Shown: piece by piece, positions 25,365-34,870 of the stretch
Position numbering within the stretch: the stretch's first letter is position 1
How the letters are laid out: every line of letters begins with the position of its first letter
Origin: Bog-756 sp963828385
Lineage (GTDB): Bacteria > Actinomycetota > Acidimicrobiia > Acidimicrobiales > RAAP-2
NCBI GenBank assembly: GCA_963828385.1
Contig: CAWHEF010000002.1
Location: forward strand, 372,001 to 436,000
Direction: 5' to 3'
DNA length: 64,000 nucleotides
Translations under genes and position numbers: made by a program
The notes under the pieces: generated by a model
What the model was told of the DNA's origin: nothing
What the model saw: the letters and a program-made list of their open reading frames with translations, nothing else
The model's database searches: none

Positions 25365-26420
25365 TCATTTGCCCGGCGTGCCGACGACGACCCGGCCGAG
25401 ATCGTCCACCGCGGCGCAGAAGTCGGGGGTCGGGCAGGACACGGAGGTCAGATGGCGTCCCGTGTCGACCACAGCGCGGGACCAGGCGCTTCCGTCGAAC
25501 TGGAGCGCCCCGCCGGCGCTGTCCACCGCCGTGCACGAGGTCGCCGACGGGCATGAGACAGCGGTGGGCGCCGGCTTCGCCAATCCTCCCGAACCCGACG
25601 GTGTCGGCTCGATGGGAGCGGGCGCCGACCAGGTCTGGCCATTCCACTGGAGCGCCTCCCCCGTCTGGTCCACCGCTACGCAGAACGTGGTTGCGGCGCA
25701 CGAGACCCCGGTGAACGACGAGGTGACTCCGAAGGGGGAGGGCTGGGTCCACTGCTCGCCGTCCCACTGGGCGATCCCACCCGACGCCGCCATGCAGAAC
25801 GTCGAGCTCACGCAGGCGATCGACGAGGCCGAGCCCCAGGCCCCGCTCGTTCCCTGCCATTGGCCGTCGAAGGCGAACGCGTTTCCCTCGGAGTCGACGG
25901 CGGCGCAGTAGCTGGTCGGGGCGCACCCCACGGCATCGAGATTGTCGGCGCCGTCGAGTGTCGTCGGCGCCGACCACGTCTGGCCGTTGAAGCTCACGAC
26001 CTGGTCAGCCGCCGTGGCCACCGCCATACAGAAGGTGGGCGTGGCGCACGAGACCGAAATGCCGCCCGTCCCGAGCGTCTGCGGTGAGCCCGGAGCAGGT
26101 CCGGACCAGCCGGTCCCGTTGAACACGTAGGCACGACCGGCGGTGTCGAAGGCCACACACGAAGTCGGGCTCCCGCACGAGATGGCGGCCAGACCGACAC
26201 CGTGGGCGACGGCGTGCGGCGGGCTGAAGTGCAGAGGGCCTCCGGAGGCGGGTACCGAGGTCGGTGCCGCCTTGGTCGTTGTGCTCGTGGGTGCCGACGT
26301 CGGCGTGGAGCTGCAGGCCGCGGCCGACCAGGCGATGGCGATCAATGCGCCGACGAAGGCCAGACGGCGGACCCCGTGCCGATGGGCTCGGCGCCGGGGA
26401 CGAAGCGTCCTCACGACCAC
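25365..26420 (-). CDS. lipoprotein with seven Cys-paired propeller-like repeats
   Basis: A 351-residue secreted protein. An Arg-rich start and hydrophobic stretch end in a lipobox (WSAAAC), then a Thr/Ser linker. The rest is seven imperfect repeats of about 40 residues with the shape SC-x5-C-x-A-V-D-x2-G-x-A-x2-F-N/D-G-x2-W. Examples are VSCAATTFCVAVDQTGEA and VSCPSATSCTAVDSAGGA. Seven blades suggest a beta-propeller in which each blade has a cysteine pair; the fourth blade is shortened. Function unknown; a binding or surface role is likely. It starts 6 bases after lnt, whose product would acylate such lipoproteins. Confidence 0.75.
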   Translation of the reverse strand: MVVRTLRPRRRAHRHGVRRLAFVGALIAIAWSAAACSSTPTSAPTSTTTKAAPTSVPASGGPLHFSPPHAVAHGVGLAAISCGSPTSCVAFDTAGRAYVFNGTGWSGPAPGSPQTLGTGGISVSCATPTFCMAVATAADQVVSFNGQTWSAPTTLDGADNLDAVGCAPTSYCAAVDSEGNAFAFDGQWQGTSGAWGSASSIACVSSTFCMAASGGIAQWDGEQWTQPSPFGVTSSFTGVSCAATTFCVAVDQTGEALQWNGQTWSAPAPIEPTPSGSGGLAKPAPTAVSCPSATSCTAVDSAGGALQFDGSAWSRAVVDTGRHLTSVSCPTPDFCAAVDDLGRVVVGTPGK

Positions 26421-26426
26421 AGCATG

Positions 26427-28253
26427 TCAGGTGAGCTCCTGGCGGGGCGGGTCGCGTTCACACTCAGACCGGCGGCCTCTCGAGCGGCGGAGCAACCATG
26501 CCACGAGCAGTCCGATGGCCGACAGGAGGAGGGCCGGGCCGTCACCGAACCGCACGTAGACCGTCGTGCCCGATCGGAAGGACAGCGTGGCGAAGACGAC
26601 CTGTCGGGCACCGAGCACGGTCCGGGCGAGGACCGACCCTCGATTGGTGATGGCGGCACTGAACCCGGTGGGTGCGGACTGGAGCAGGTCACGACCCTGC
26701 TCCACGGCCTGGATTCGGGCAGCGGCGATCTCCTGGGAGGGAACCTGGGACGTGGCGTACGACGACGTGTTGGTGGGGACGATCAGGAGCCTTGCCCCCG
26801 CTCGCACCGAAGATCGACCACGCGACGCGTAGAAGACCTCGTAGGAGATCATGGCGCCGAGCGGTCCCGCCGGCGTCCGCATGAGCCCGGTGCCCGTCCC
26901 GGGGACGGCGTCCCGTGGCACGGCGGACAGGCTCGCCAGGTGACTGAAGAAGCTCCGAAAGGGTACGTACTCGCCGAAGGGGACCCGATGGACCTTTTCG
27001 TAGCGGGCGATGAGCGTCCCGTCCGGTCCCCACGCCACGGCCTCGTTCCGGAACGACGCCGCCGTGATGTCCTCGGTGACCCCCACGACGAGGGTCGAAT
27101 GCAGCGCTCGGGCCAGTCGTGAGAGCGCTGTCCTCTCCGGGGAGTCACCGAGCGGGGTCGAGAGGGGGACGACGTCCTCGGGCCAGAGCACGAGTCGCGG
27201 ATTCACGCCGCGGTCGGCGGTGACCATGAGACGGTTCGCCGCAACCTGTGCGGCCAGTGCATCGGACCGTCCGACCTCGGACTGCGAGAAACCCCGGCGT
27301 CCGCCTCCCTGGACGGCGGCGGTGGACACCGAGCCGACCGGTGAACCGCCGTCGGGGGCGTGGAAGGCGACGGCGGTGACCCCGACGACGGCACAGACCG
27401 CCACCACCCCGGTGAGGACGGAGGAAGTGGGACGGTCCGCATCCCGTGTCCTGACGCCGCCGCCGCCGCCGCCGCCGCCGTTGCTTCCGTCCTCGCCACC
27501 GCTGTGACGAGCCCGTCGCATGACGGCGCGCACGGCCCCCTCGGCCAACAGGGCGACGCCGACCCCACCGACGAACACGGCACCGGTCAGGGCGAGCGGC
27601 CCCCCGAGGCGTGACAGATCGAGGAGCGGACCGCCCGCCTGACCGATGAAGACCCCGCCGATCGGGAGACCGCCGAACGGCCACGACTGCCGGAGCGCTT
27701 CGGCGAGTGTCAGCGCCGACACGAAGGCCAGGGCCCGGGCGAGCGGCGGCTTGGATGGCACCGCGAGACAGCCGACGCCCACGTAGAGGGCTTCGACGGC
27801 GATCAGCACGGCGGCGCCGACGAGGGTGAACGACTTTGCCCACATCAGGCCGGGCACGTAGAGGCCGAGCCCGGCGAGCCAGCCTGCCCACAGCCGCGTC
27901 CGGGGCCTCAGGCCGCTGAGGCGCCAGAAGAGCAGCCCGGCGGCGGGGAACGCCACGATCCAGAAGCCCCACGGGGGGAGCGACAGCGCCATCCCGACGC
28001 CGGATGCGAGCGCAGGGAGAGCGACACTTCCACGTCGCCGGCGACCGAAGACACCCCGAGGCTGTCCCTCGACTACCGGTCTCCGGCCCCACCGCCACGG
28101 CCGGGGCAGCAGGGCGATCGCCGAGGCCGTCGGCGTCCGCCGGCGAGACCTCCGTCGGTGGGCCGGTCGTCGGGGCCTGAGCGCGGCTGGCTGTGCCGCC
28201 TTGTCGGCATCGGGTGCCGACGGTGGTGCGGGAGGGGCAGGACCGGTCGTCAT
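26427..28253 (-). CDS. lnt: apolipoprotein N-acyltransferase with Ser at the usual Cys position
   Basis: A 608-residue membrane enzyme of the Lnt family, which N-acylates the diacylglyceryl-cysteine of lipoproteins. About seven helices precede a nitrilase-like domain. The catalytic set aligns as Glu359 (LWPEDVV), Lys420 (YEKVHRVPFGEYVP) and residue 470 in GAMISYEVFY, where E. coli Lnt has the nucleophilic Cys387. Here the codon is TCC, serine. An Arg-rich N-terminal extension of about 70 residues and an eight-glycine run (CCG repeat) are unusual. The ATG overlaps the hemY stop (ATGA). Confidence 0.88.
   Translation of the reverse strand: MTTGPAPPAPPSAPDADKAAQPAALRPRRPAHRRRSRRRTPTASAIALLPRPWRWGRRPVVEGQPRGVFGRRRRGSVALPALASGVGMALSLPPWGFWIVAFPAAGLLFWRLSGLRPRTRLWAGWLAGLGLYVPGLMWAKSFTLVGAAVLIAVEALYVGVGCLAVPSKPPLARALAFVSALTLAEALRQSWPFGGLPIGGVFIGQAGGPLLDLSRLGGPLALTGAVFVGGVGVALLAEGAVRAVMRRARHSGGEDGSNGGGGGGGGVRTRDADRPTSSVLTGVVAVCAVVGVTAVAFHAPDGGSPVGSVSTAAVQGGGRRGFSQSEVGRSDALAAQVAANRLMVTADRGVNPRLVLWPEDVVPLSTPLGDSPERTALSRLARALHSTLVVGVTEDITAASFRNEAVAWGPDGTLIARYEKVHRVPFGEYVPFRSFFSHLASLSAVPRDAVPGTGTGLMRTPAGPLGAMISYEVFYASRGRSSVRAGARLLIVPTNTSSYATSQVPSQEIAAARIQAVEQGRDLLQSAPTGFSAAITNRGSVLARTVLGARQVVFATLSFRSGTTVYVRFGDGPALLLSAIGLLVAWLLRRSRGRRSECERDPPRQELT
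27455..27480. repeat. CCG trinucleotide microsatellite in lnt
   Basis: About eight to nine uninterrupted CCG/CGG units, encoding Gly8 in a linker between the membrane and nitrilase parts of Lnt. In-frame copy changes would not break the gene. Confidence 0.85.
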
Positions 28254-29928
28254 TCGGCCAGATCGGGATGGAGCATCGCTTCGCCGAGCGCGCCGTTCCG
28301 CGACCGCCGACGCTGCCAGTCGGCGAGCACGCGGCGTGCCGCCGATCGGCCGTTGGCGATGCAGGCGGGGATGCCGACACCCCCGAAGGCGGCACCGGCC
28401 ACGGCGATCCCGTCGAGGCCGGCGAGCTCCTGTTCGATCTCGGCGACGAGGGCCGGGTGCCCGACCCGGTACTGGGGGAAGGCGTGCTCCCACCTGGTCA
28501 CGAGGGCGGTCGACGGTGGTCTCCCCGCACCGAGGATCACGCCGAGCTCGGCGACGACCGACGAGACGAGCTCCTCGTCGTCCAAGTCGGCGGGCCGCTC
28601 GTCACCCCATCGGCCCACGGATGCCCGGACGAGCTGGTCCCCGTGGCTGGCCAGATGGGGCCACTTCCTGGAGAGGTAGGTCACGCCGGTGAGCAGCGGC
28701 CGATGCCCGGCGACGGTTTCGGTGCGGGGGACGAGGAACCCGGTGCCGGAGAGCTCGGAGGGCACGTCGTCCGCCTCGTAGGCGAGGGTGACTGTGGCCA
28801 CCGAGCTGTACTCGATGGCGCCGAGCCGACGGGCCGCCCCCGGGGCCTGGTCGGCGAGGAGTCCGGACGCGCCGGATGACGGAAGGGCGAGGACGACGGC
28901 GTCCACCTCGACCGCCCTGGCGTCGTTCCCTGCGTCGGTCTCCACCTCGGCCGGCTCTCCGGCGGCAACACCGAGCACCCACCGCCGACCGCCTGCTGCG
29001 GAGCGGCCGGGAGGCGCGGCCACCACGTCGGCCGTCGGCACGGCCCGGGCGAGCGACACCACCCGGGCACGGCTGTGGATGACCACCCCCCGGCGCTCGA
29101 GGGCGGCGGCGAGCTCTGTGGCCAGGCTGGCTGTCGAGCCGGCGAGCGACCAGAACACCGGCGACGCCGGCCCCGCTCGGCCCGAGCCGGCGCTCGGCGG
29201 GGCCGGAGGCTCCAGGCGCAGCGCGCGCGCATGAGGCTTCCCCCTTTCCGGGCCGCGTCGAGCAGCTGGGGGAAGGTGGCGGCGGCACTCAGGTCGTCCG
29301 CACTTCCGGCGTTGATCCCCCCGATGAGCGGGTCGGCGAACCGCTCGACGATGGCTCGCCCGAGCCGGCCTCCGACGATCCCGCCGACCGACTCGTCGTC
29401 AGGGCGAGGTTCGTTCCCGGCCGGTCCCCGGTGCCGGTGGGGGAGGAGGTCGTCCGCCATCCGCAGCGATTCGCCGGCGGTCAGGATCCCCGAGCGGGCC
29501 ACCGGCCACCACCGGGTGGGGACCCCGAGGTTCAACCCGGGCGGCATCGGGCGCAACCGGCCCCGCGCCCAGACGGACGCGCCCGAGGCGCCCACCGGCA
29601 CCAACGCGCCACTGATCCCGAGCTCGGCGCAGAGGTCTGTTGCCTCCGGACGCCGGGCGAGGAAAGCGTCGGCGCCCAGGTCGACGGTCTGGTCTCCGAA
29701 CGGGGCGGCGCGCAGCTTGCCGCCCAGGCGACTCTCCGCTTCGAACACGTGGACCTCGGGAATCGCGCTGTCCGGGTCGTCGGCGGCGCCAGCACCGCGG
29801 CGATCCTCTGCGAAGGGGGTGATGGTGCCGGAGCCTCGGGTGCCGCCGGTGACGAGCTCCCAGGCGGCGGCGAGCCCGGCGATGCCCCCACCGACGACGG
29901 CCACCACCGGTCGGTTCGACGTGGTCAT
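28250..29928 (-). CDS. hemY: coproporphyrinogen III/protoporphyrinogen oxidase, interrupted by a CG-tract frameshift
   Basis: FAD-dependent oxidase of haem synthesis, about 558 residues once corrected. The N-terminal part from ATG 29928 has the dinucleotide fold (VVGGGIAGLAAAWEL) and ESRLGGKLRAAPF. It reads to KGGSLMRA. The C-terminal part continues in another frame as LRLEPPAPPSAGSG and VFWSLAGSTASL, ending with AGAAFGGVGIPACIANG (FAD-binding end). The switch sits in GCGCGCGCGC at 29221-29230; one CG unit fewer restores the frame. In actinobacteria this enzyme normally makes coproporphyrin III. The upstream neighbour is hemH, 5 bases away. Confidence 0.88.
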
Positions 29929-29933
29929 GGTGA

Positions 29934-30932
29934 CTACGCCGTTCGCCGGACCACGTCGGCGAGGAGCTCGAGGAACCGGTGGTCGTCGTTGAGGGCCCGG
30001 GCACGGGAGAAGGCGAGGCCTGCCGCTTCGGCGGCGTGGCGCGCCTCGATGTCGAGGTCGTAGAGGATCTCCAGATGATCGGCGACGAAGCCGACCGGAC
30101 ACACGACCACGGCCGTGGCCCCTTCTGCGGCGGCACGGCCGATCTCGGAGATGAGATCGGGGCCGAGCCAGGGTTCGGGGGTCCGACCGGCGCTCTGCCA
30201 CGCCACGCTCCACGTCAGACTTGGCTCCGCGCCGCCGCCGTCGGCCTCCGGCCCGGTGTCCCAGTCGAGCAGGGTGGCGACGTCGAGCGCCGACTCGGCG
30301 ACCTGTTGGGGATAGGAGTCCCCGGCGGGGACCGCCCGCACCGGCAGGCTGTGAGCAGTGAAGAACACCGCCACCCGCCGCCGCGCCGCCGGCGGAAGCG
30401 AGGAGAGGGCCTCGTTCGTCCGTTCGGCGAACAGTGGGGCGAGGCCCGGGGCCCGGTGCCACGACTCGACGGCGACGAAACCCACGGGCGGATCGGCGCG
30501 TCGCGCCTCTTGTCCGGCGCGCCAGAGGTACTCCCCGGAGCCGAGGGAGGACCGGTGCGGTGTCAGGACCAGGCCGACGATCCGCTCCACACCGGCCCGG
30601 GCCAGACGGGCTGCGCCCTCTTCGATGCTCGGGGCGGTGTGCTTGGAGCCGTATGCGACGGGGTAGCGGCCGGGGTCGGTGCGCTCGAGGGCGGCGCCCA
30701 GCCCGGCGACCTGGCAGTCGGTGCGCTCGGCCAGGGGGGACGTTCCCCCGATGGCCCGGTACCGGGCCTCGAGCTCGCAGAGCTGATCGGGGGAGGGCGG
30801 GCGCCCCCGCCGGATGGACGTGTAGAAGGCCTCGACGGAGCCCGGAGACGGCGTGCCGTGGGCCATGACGAGGACACCGGTGCGTCCGGCACGGGCGCTG
30901 GACGAGCCGAGGGCCGAGGGCGCGGTCGTCAC
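29934..30932 (-). CDS. hemH: ferrochelatase (coproporphyrin type)
   Basis: Inserts Fe2+ into the porphyrin ring; in actinobacteria the substrate is usually coproporphyrin III. It has 332 residues, intact. Motifs: VLVMAHGTP at the start, then VYGSKHTAP-like YGSKHTAPSIEE, FFTAHSLPVRAV with the metal-binding His, and the end-domain CPVGFVADHLEILYDLDIEA with the conserved glutamate. The start is the GTG overlapping the hemE stop (GTGA). It belongs to a hemE-hemH-hemY-lnt run on the minus strand. No hemQ is in the window. Confidence 0.92.
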   Translation of the reverse strand: MTTAPSALGSSSARAGRTGVLVMAHGTPSPGSVEAFYTSIRRGRPPSPDQLCELEARYRAIGGTSPLAERTDCQVAGLGAALERTDPGRYPVAYGSKHTAPSIEEGAARLARAGVERIVGLVLTPHRSSLGSGEYLWRAGQEARRADPPVGFVAVESWHRAPGLAPLFAERTNEALSSLPPAARRRVAVFFTAHSLPVRAVPAGDSYPQQVAESALDVATLLDWDTGPEADGGGAEPSLTWSVAWQSAGRTPEPWLGPDLISEIGRAAAEGATAVVVCPVGFVADHLEILYDLDIEARHAAEAAGLAFSRARALNDDHRFLELLADVVRRTA

Positions 30933-31996
30933 GGCTCCACCCCGGCGCGCCCTTCGGCGTGGACGACCTCGACCACCCGCTCCAGGACGGCCGGGTCCGT
31001 CTCGGGGGCGACGCCGTGCCCCAGGTTGAAGATGTGTCCGGGCTTTCTACCCGCCCTCTGCAGGACGTCTCTCGTCTCGTCCACGGCTGTCGCCACCGAG
31101 CCGAGGCAGAGGGCGGGATCGAGGTTTCCCTGCACGGCGACGTCAGGACCGAGTCGCTTGCGGGCCGCGTCCAAGGGAACCCGCCAGTCGACCCCCACCA
31201 CGCCGGCGCCCGACGTCGCCATCAGCGAGAGGAGCTCGCCGGTGCCGACGCCGAAGAGGATGGTCGGCGCCTCGGGATGGGACTCGGCGAGCTCGGAGAA
31301 GATCCGGCGCGTCGCCGGAAGCACGAACCGCTCGTAGTGCGGCGGAGCGAGGACACCGGCCCAGCTGTCGAACAGCTGCACGGCGGAGGCGCCGGCGTCG
31401 AGCTGGGAGCGAAGCGAAGCCACGGCGAGGTCGGAGAGACGATCCATGAGCTCGAACCAGAGGCGGGGCTCGGCGTGCATGAGCCCCTTCACCCTGGCGT
31501 AGTTCTTGGACGTCCCGCCTTCGACGAGGTAGCTGGCGACGGTGAAGGGGGCGCCGGCGAAGCCGACCAGGGGAACGGTCAGTTCGGCGGCGAGCTGGGA
31601 GACGGCGGCGGCAACATAGGGGGTGTCGACGTCGGGCTCGAGGGGGCGAAGCCGCCGCAGGTCGTCCTTGCTCCGGAACGGCTCCGACACCACCGGTCCG
31701 GTGCCGGGGGCGATGTCGACGCCGAACCCGATGGCTGCCACCGGTACCACGATGTCGGAGAAGAAGATGGCGGCGTCGGTCCCGTAGCGGTCGACCGGCT
31801 GCCTGGTGAGCTCGGCCACGAGCTCGGGCCGGGCGATGGCACCGAGGATGCTCCCCGTACCCCGGGCCGCCCGGTACTCGGGCAGCGAACGGCCCGCCTG
31901 GCGCATGAACCACACAGGGACGCGGGCGACCGGGAGCCGCCGACAGGCCCGGACGAACGGCGCGTCATCGAACTGGCCTGGTCGGAGTCCGGCCAT
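30929..31996 (-). CDS. hemE: uroporphyrinogen decarboxylase
   Basis: Removes four carboxyl groups from uroporphyrinogen III to give coproporphyrinogen III. It has 355 residues, the usual length. Signature motifs are VPVWFMRQAGRSLPEYR near the N-terminus, FSDIVVP with the catalytic Asp, GFAGAPFTVASYLVEGG, and GHIFNLGHGVAPETDP near the C-terminus. I chose ATG 31996; the frame is open a further 60 codons upstream, but that part is not HemE-like. First gene of the minus-strand haem operon, divergent from helD. Confidence 0.95.
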   Translation of the reverse strand: MAGLRPGQFDDAPFVRACRRLPVARVPVWFMRQAGRSLPEYRAARGTGSILGAIARPELVAELTRQPVDRYGTDAAIFFSDIVVPVAAIGFGVDIAPGTGPVVSEPFRSKDDLRRLRPLEPDVDTPYVAAAVSQLAAELTVPLVGFAGAPFTVASYLVEGGTSKNYARVKGLMHAEPRLWFELMDRLSDLAVASLRSQLDAGASAVQLFDSWAGVLAPPHYERFVLPATRRIFSELAESHPEAPTILFGVGTGELLSLMATSGAGVVGVDWRVPLDAARKRLGPDVAVQGNLDPALCLGSVATAVDETRDVLQRAGRKPGHIFNLGHGVAPETDPAVLERVVEVVHAEGRAGVEP

Positions 31997-32167
31997 CCCG
32001 CTCGTACCCGACTGCCTCAGCGCCGGGCAGCGGGCGCGGTACCGACCATGGGCCGAGTCTAGTGAGCGCCATGGCCTGCTCCCGGTGCCGGGGAGCGGTC
32101 GATCGTCGGCCCGGCCCCGGAATCCACGCGTCCCGTCGAGTGGGACCGGGCTCTGTTGGTCAGGGCA

Positions 32168-32173
32168 TACAAT
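32168..32173 (+). promoter_or_regulatory. -10 promoter element (TACAAT) of helD
   Basis: TACAAT is one base from the consensus and lies in a locally AT-rich spot in the divergent gap between hemE and helD. It would start transcription near 32180, leaving a leader of about 36 bases that contains the GGAGG ribosome binding site at 32208-32212. No clear -35 is visible. Confidence 0.5.
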
Positions 32174-32216
32174 CAAGGGTTCCCCAGAGCCGGCCGGGGG
32201 CCAGATCGGAGGTGGG

Positions 32217-34763
32217 GTGGAAGCGGAGCAGCGCGTCGAGCAGGACTTCGTCGACAGGGCCTATGCCCGGCTCGATGCCATGCGGCACGACGCCAGCTCG
32301 ATGATGGAGGGGGTGCTCGACCTGGGGCGCGGGGGCACGTTCCAGTCCCGGACCGAACGTGACGTGATCGTCCGCACCAGCCTCGCCCGTCTCGAGCAGC
32401 TCGACATCGGTGACCAGGCCCTGACCTTCGGGCGGATCGACCGCATCGCCGAGGACCTCGGGGACCACGGCGCCGGGGGCGACGGGGACCACCGCGACCA
32501 GGACGGTCGGGACTCGCGGGAGGTCGACGGCCGCGAGGTCATGGTCGCCCCGGCCGTGCCAGACGGTGCGCCGACCGAGACGTTCCACATCGGCCGGCTC
32601 GCCATCCACGACGCCGATCACGAGCCACTCGTCGTCGACTGGCGGGCCCCGGTGGCCGAGCCCTTCTACCGGGCCACGGGGATGGATCCCCAGGGACTCG
32701 TGCTCCGCCGCCATCTGGCTCTCGACGGCCGGACCGTGGTCGGGGTGGAGGACGAGCGTTTCGGGCCGCCGGGCGCCGAGGGAGCGTCGGGTGCGGAGGG
32801 GGCGAACGGCTCAGCGGGGAGAACGGCCGACGACGGCGCGCAGAACCGGGGCGGGGGCCAGCTCCTCACAGGTGACCTCCCCATCGGCGGCCCCGCCGCC
32901 CTCCTCGCTGCCCTCGACCGAGCCCGGTCGGGTCACATGGGGGACATCGTGGCCACCATCCAGAAGGAGCAGGACGAGATCATCCGGGCGCCGCTGCCGG
33001 GCATCCTCGTCGTCCAGGGCGGCCCGGGCACGGGCAAGACGGCGGTGGCGCTCCACCGGGCCGCCTACCTGCTCTACACCCATCGGTTCCCGCTCGAGCG
33101 ACAGGGCGTGCTCGTCCTCGGGCCCAACCCGCTCTTCCTCCGCTACATCGAGCAGGTGCTCCCCTCCCTCGGGGAGACCGGAGCGACGCTCTCGACCGTG
33201 GACGGGCTGGTGCCGGAGATCCGGACGACCGGCGACGGACCGGTCGACGTGGCCCGGTTGAAGGGCGAATCGCGGATGGCCACGGTCATCGCCCGGGCCG
33301 TGCGGACCCGGCAGCGTGCGCTCGCCCACGACGTGTCCGTGCCCTTCGGCGCGCTGCTGCTCCGGTTCACGGCCGGGGACAGCCGCACGATCGTGGAGTC
33401 GGTCCGTCGCCGGCCCGGAACCCACAACGCCCGGCGCCGGCTGGTCGAGCGTGCCGTCGCCCAACTGCTCGCCGATCGGGCCCGCCAGACCCAGGAATCG
33501 CTCGGCGTCGGCACCACCGCCGAGGTCACCCCTTTCCCCGGGTACGAGGATCCCGCCGGCCTGGCCGAGGACGAGTTCGATCTGGAGGAGTTCTCCCGCA
33601 GGATCCGCAGGGTTCCCGAGCTGGCCGAGGCGCTCGACCGGATGTGGCCACGACTGTCCCCCCACGAGCTCCTCCACGATCTGTTCGGGGCGCCTCCGCT
33701 CATCGCCGCCGCCGGCCGCGGCGTGCTCAGCCCGGACGAGCAGCGGATGCTCCAGCGCGAGCGCTCGTCGTCGCTCGACGGGGTGGCATGGACCCGGGCC
33801 GACGCCGCCCTGGTCGACGAGGCTCGACACCTGCTCGGTCCCCGGGACGGTGGTGCCGACGACGGCCTGCGACGCTACGGTCACATCGTCGTCGACGAGG
33901 TCCAGGACCTGTCGCCCATGCAGCTGCGCATGCTGGCCCGCCGGTCGCTGTCGGGGTCGATGACGGTGGTCGGCGACATCGCCCAGGCCACCGCGCCGTG
34001 GGCGCCGGCATCGTGGGACGACATCACCGAGCACCTCCCCAAGGGCCAGGCCGACCGGACCGTCGAGCTCACGGTCAGCTACCGCACCCCCACCGAGGTG
34101 CTCGACGTGGCCGAGAAGGTCCTCGCCGTGGCCGCTCCCGGGTTGAGGCCGCCGAGACCGGTGCGTCGCACCGGCAAGCCCCCGCGGATGCTCCGGGTGA
34201 CCGACGGCGCCGGCTCGCCGGACGACGCCGGCGACGCAGACCTGGCCCGCACCGTCGTGGCGGCCGCCACCGAGGAGCTGGAGGCGATCGCCCCCGGACG
34301 GCTCGCCGTCATCGCCCCCCGGCCGCTCGTGGCGCCGCTCGTGGAGGCGTTCGCCGGTTCCGGCGTGCCCGCTGTCGACGCCGACGCTCTCGGCAGGTCC
34401 GGGCTGTCGGCACCGCTCGTCGTCCTCGGTGCCGACGGCGCCAACGGACTGGAGTTCGACTCGGTGGTGGTGGTCGAGCCGGGCATCATCGCCGGAGCGA
34501 CGGACCGGGGGCTCAGGACGCTCTACGTGGCGCTGACCAGGCCCACCCAGCGGCTCACCGTCGTGTCCCGCTCGGCTCCTCCTGTGGCGCTCGGGGCTTC
34601 GGTCCCGGACTGGCCGGCGGAATGGTCGCCGAACGGAACCGAGCAGGGGTCGGGCAACGGGGCCCAGCAGGGGTCCGGCAACGGGTCGACGGAAGCGTCC
34701 GAACCCCGCTCGGCGGAAGGGTCGAGGGCCCCGTCCCCGGGCAGGTCGGGAGGGGGTTCCTGA
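32217..34763 (+). CDS. helD: HelD-like UvrD/Rep-type helicase
   Basis: An 848-residue superfamily-1 ATPase of the HelD type, which binds RNA polymerase and releases stalled complexes. The N-terminal 80 residues are helical (an arm expected to reach into RNA polymerase). Next come LVVDWRAPVAEPFYRAT, Walker A GGPGTGKTAVALHR (about 268), Walker B VVDEVQDLSPMQLR (about 557), TVSYRTPTEVLDVAEKV and a C-terminal LYVALTRPTQRLTVVS. The arrangement fits actinobacterial HelD rather than UvrD. The GTG at 32217 follows GGAGG by 4 bases. The C-terminal 60 residues are a Gly/Ser/Asn-rich tail with repeats of QGSGNG. Confidence 0.85.
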   Translation: MEAEQRVEQDFVDRAYARLDAMRHDASSMMEGVLDLGRGGTFQSRTERDVIVRTSLARLEQLDIGDQALTFGRIDRIAEDLGDHGAGGDGDHRDQDGRDSREVDGREVMVAPAVPDGAPTETFHIGRLAIHDADHEPLVVDWRAPVAEPFYRATGMDPQGLVLRRHLALDGRTVVGVEDERFGPPGAEGASGAEGANGSAGRTADDGAQNRGGGQLLTGDLPIGGPAALLAALDRARSGHMGDIVATIQKEQDEIIRAPLPGILVVQGGPGTGKTAVALHRAAYLLYTHRFPLERQGVLVLGPNPLFLRYIEQVLPSLGETGATLSTVDGLVPEIRTTGDGPVDVARLKGESRMATVIARAVRTRQRALAHDVSVPFGALLLRFTAGDSRTIVESVRRRPGTHNARRRLVERAVAQLLADRARQTQESLGVGTTAEVTPFPGYEDPAGLAEDEFDLEEFSRRIRRVPELAEALDRMWPRLSPHELLHDLFGAPPLIAAAGRGVLSPDEQRMLQRERSSSLDGVAWTRADAALVDEARHLLGPRDGGADDGLRRYGHIVVDEVQDLSPMQLRMLARRSLSGSMTVVGDIAQATAPWAPASWDDITEHLPKGQADRTVELTVSYRTPTEVLDVAEKVLAVAAPGLRPPRPVRRTGKPPRMLRVTDGAGSPDDAGDADLARTVVAAATEELEAIAPGRLAVIAPRPLVAPLVEAFAGSGVPAVDADALGRSGLSAPLVVLGADGANGLEFDSVVVVEPGIIAGATDRGLRTLYVALTRPTQRLTVVSRSAPPVALGASVPDWPAEWSPNGTEQGSGNGAQQGSGNGSTEASEPRSAEGSRAPSPGRSGGGS

Positions 34764-34857
34764 CGCGGCGCCGGCGCCGTCCACCGCTTCGCGAGTGGGG
34801 CCGTCGGGCCACCGGCGGACCCTCGTTCTGAGTTGGCCCGAACCGTTGCAGTTCGAC

Positions 34858-34863
34858 TAAGAA
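34858..34863 (+). promoter_or_regulatory. candidate -10 for a leaderless ctaE-qcrCAB transcript
   Basis: TAAGAA in an AT-rich patch (TAAGAAATACTCC) ends 7 bases before the GTG of ctaE. No ribosome binding site is present, so transcription from the start codon is likely. The final base departs from TAnnnT, and a possible TTGGCC -35 is 19 bases upstream. Confidence 0.4.
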
Positions 34864-34870
34864 ATACTCC

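Noticed and set aside
32217..34763. UvrD or PcrA DNA-repair helicase
   Set aside because: The helical N-terminal arm, the LVVDWRAPVAEPFYRA segment and the layout fit HelD better.
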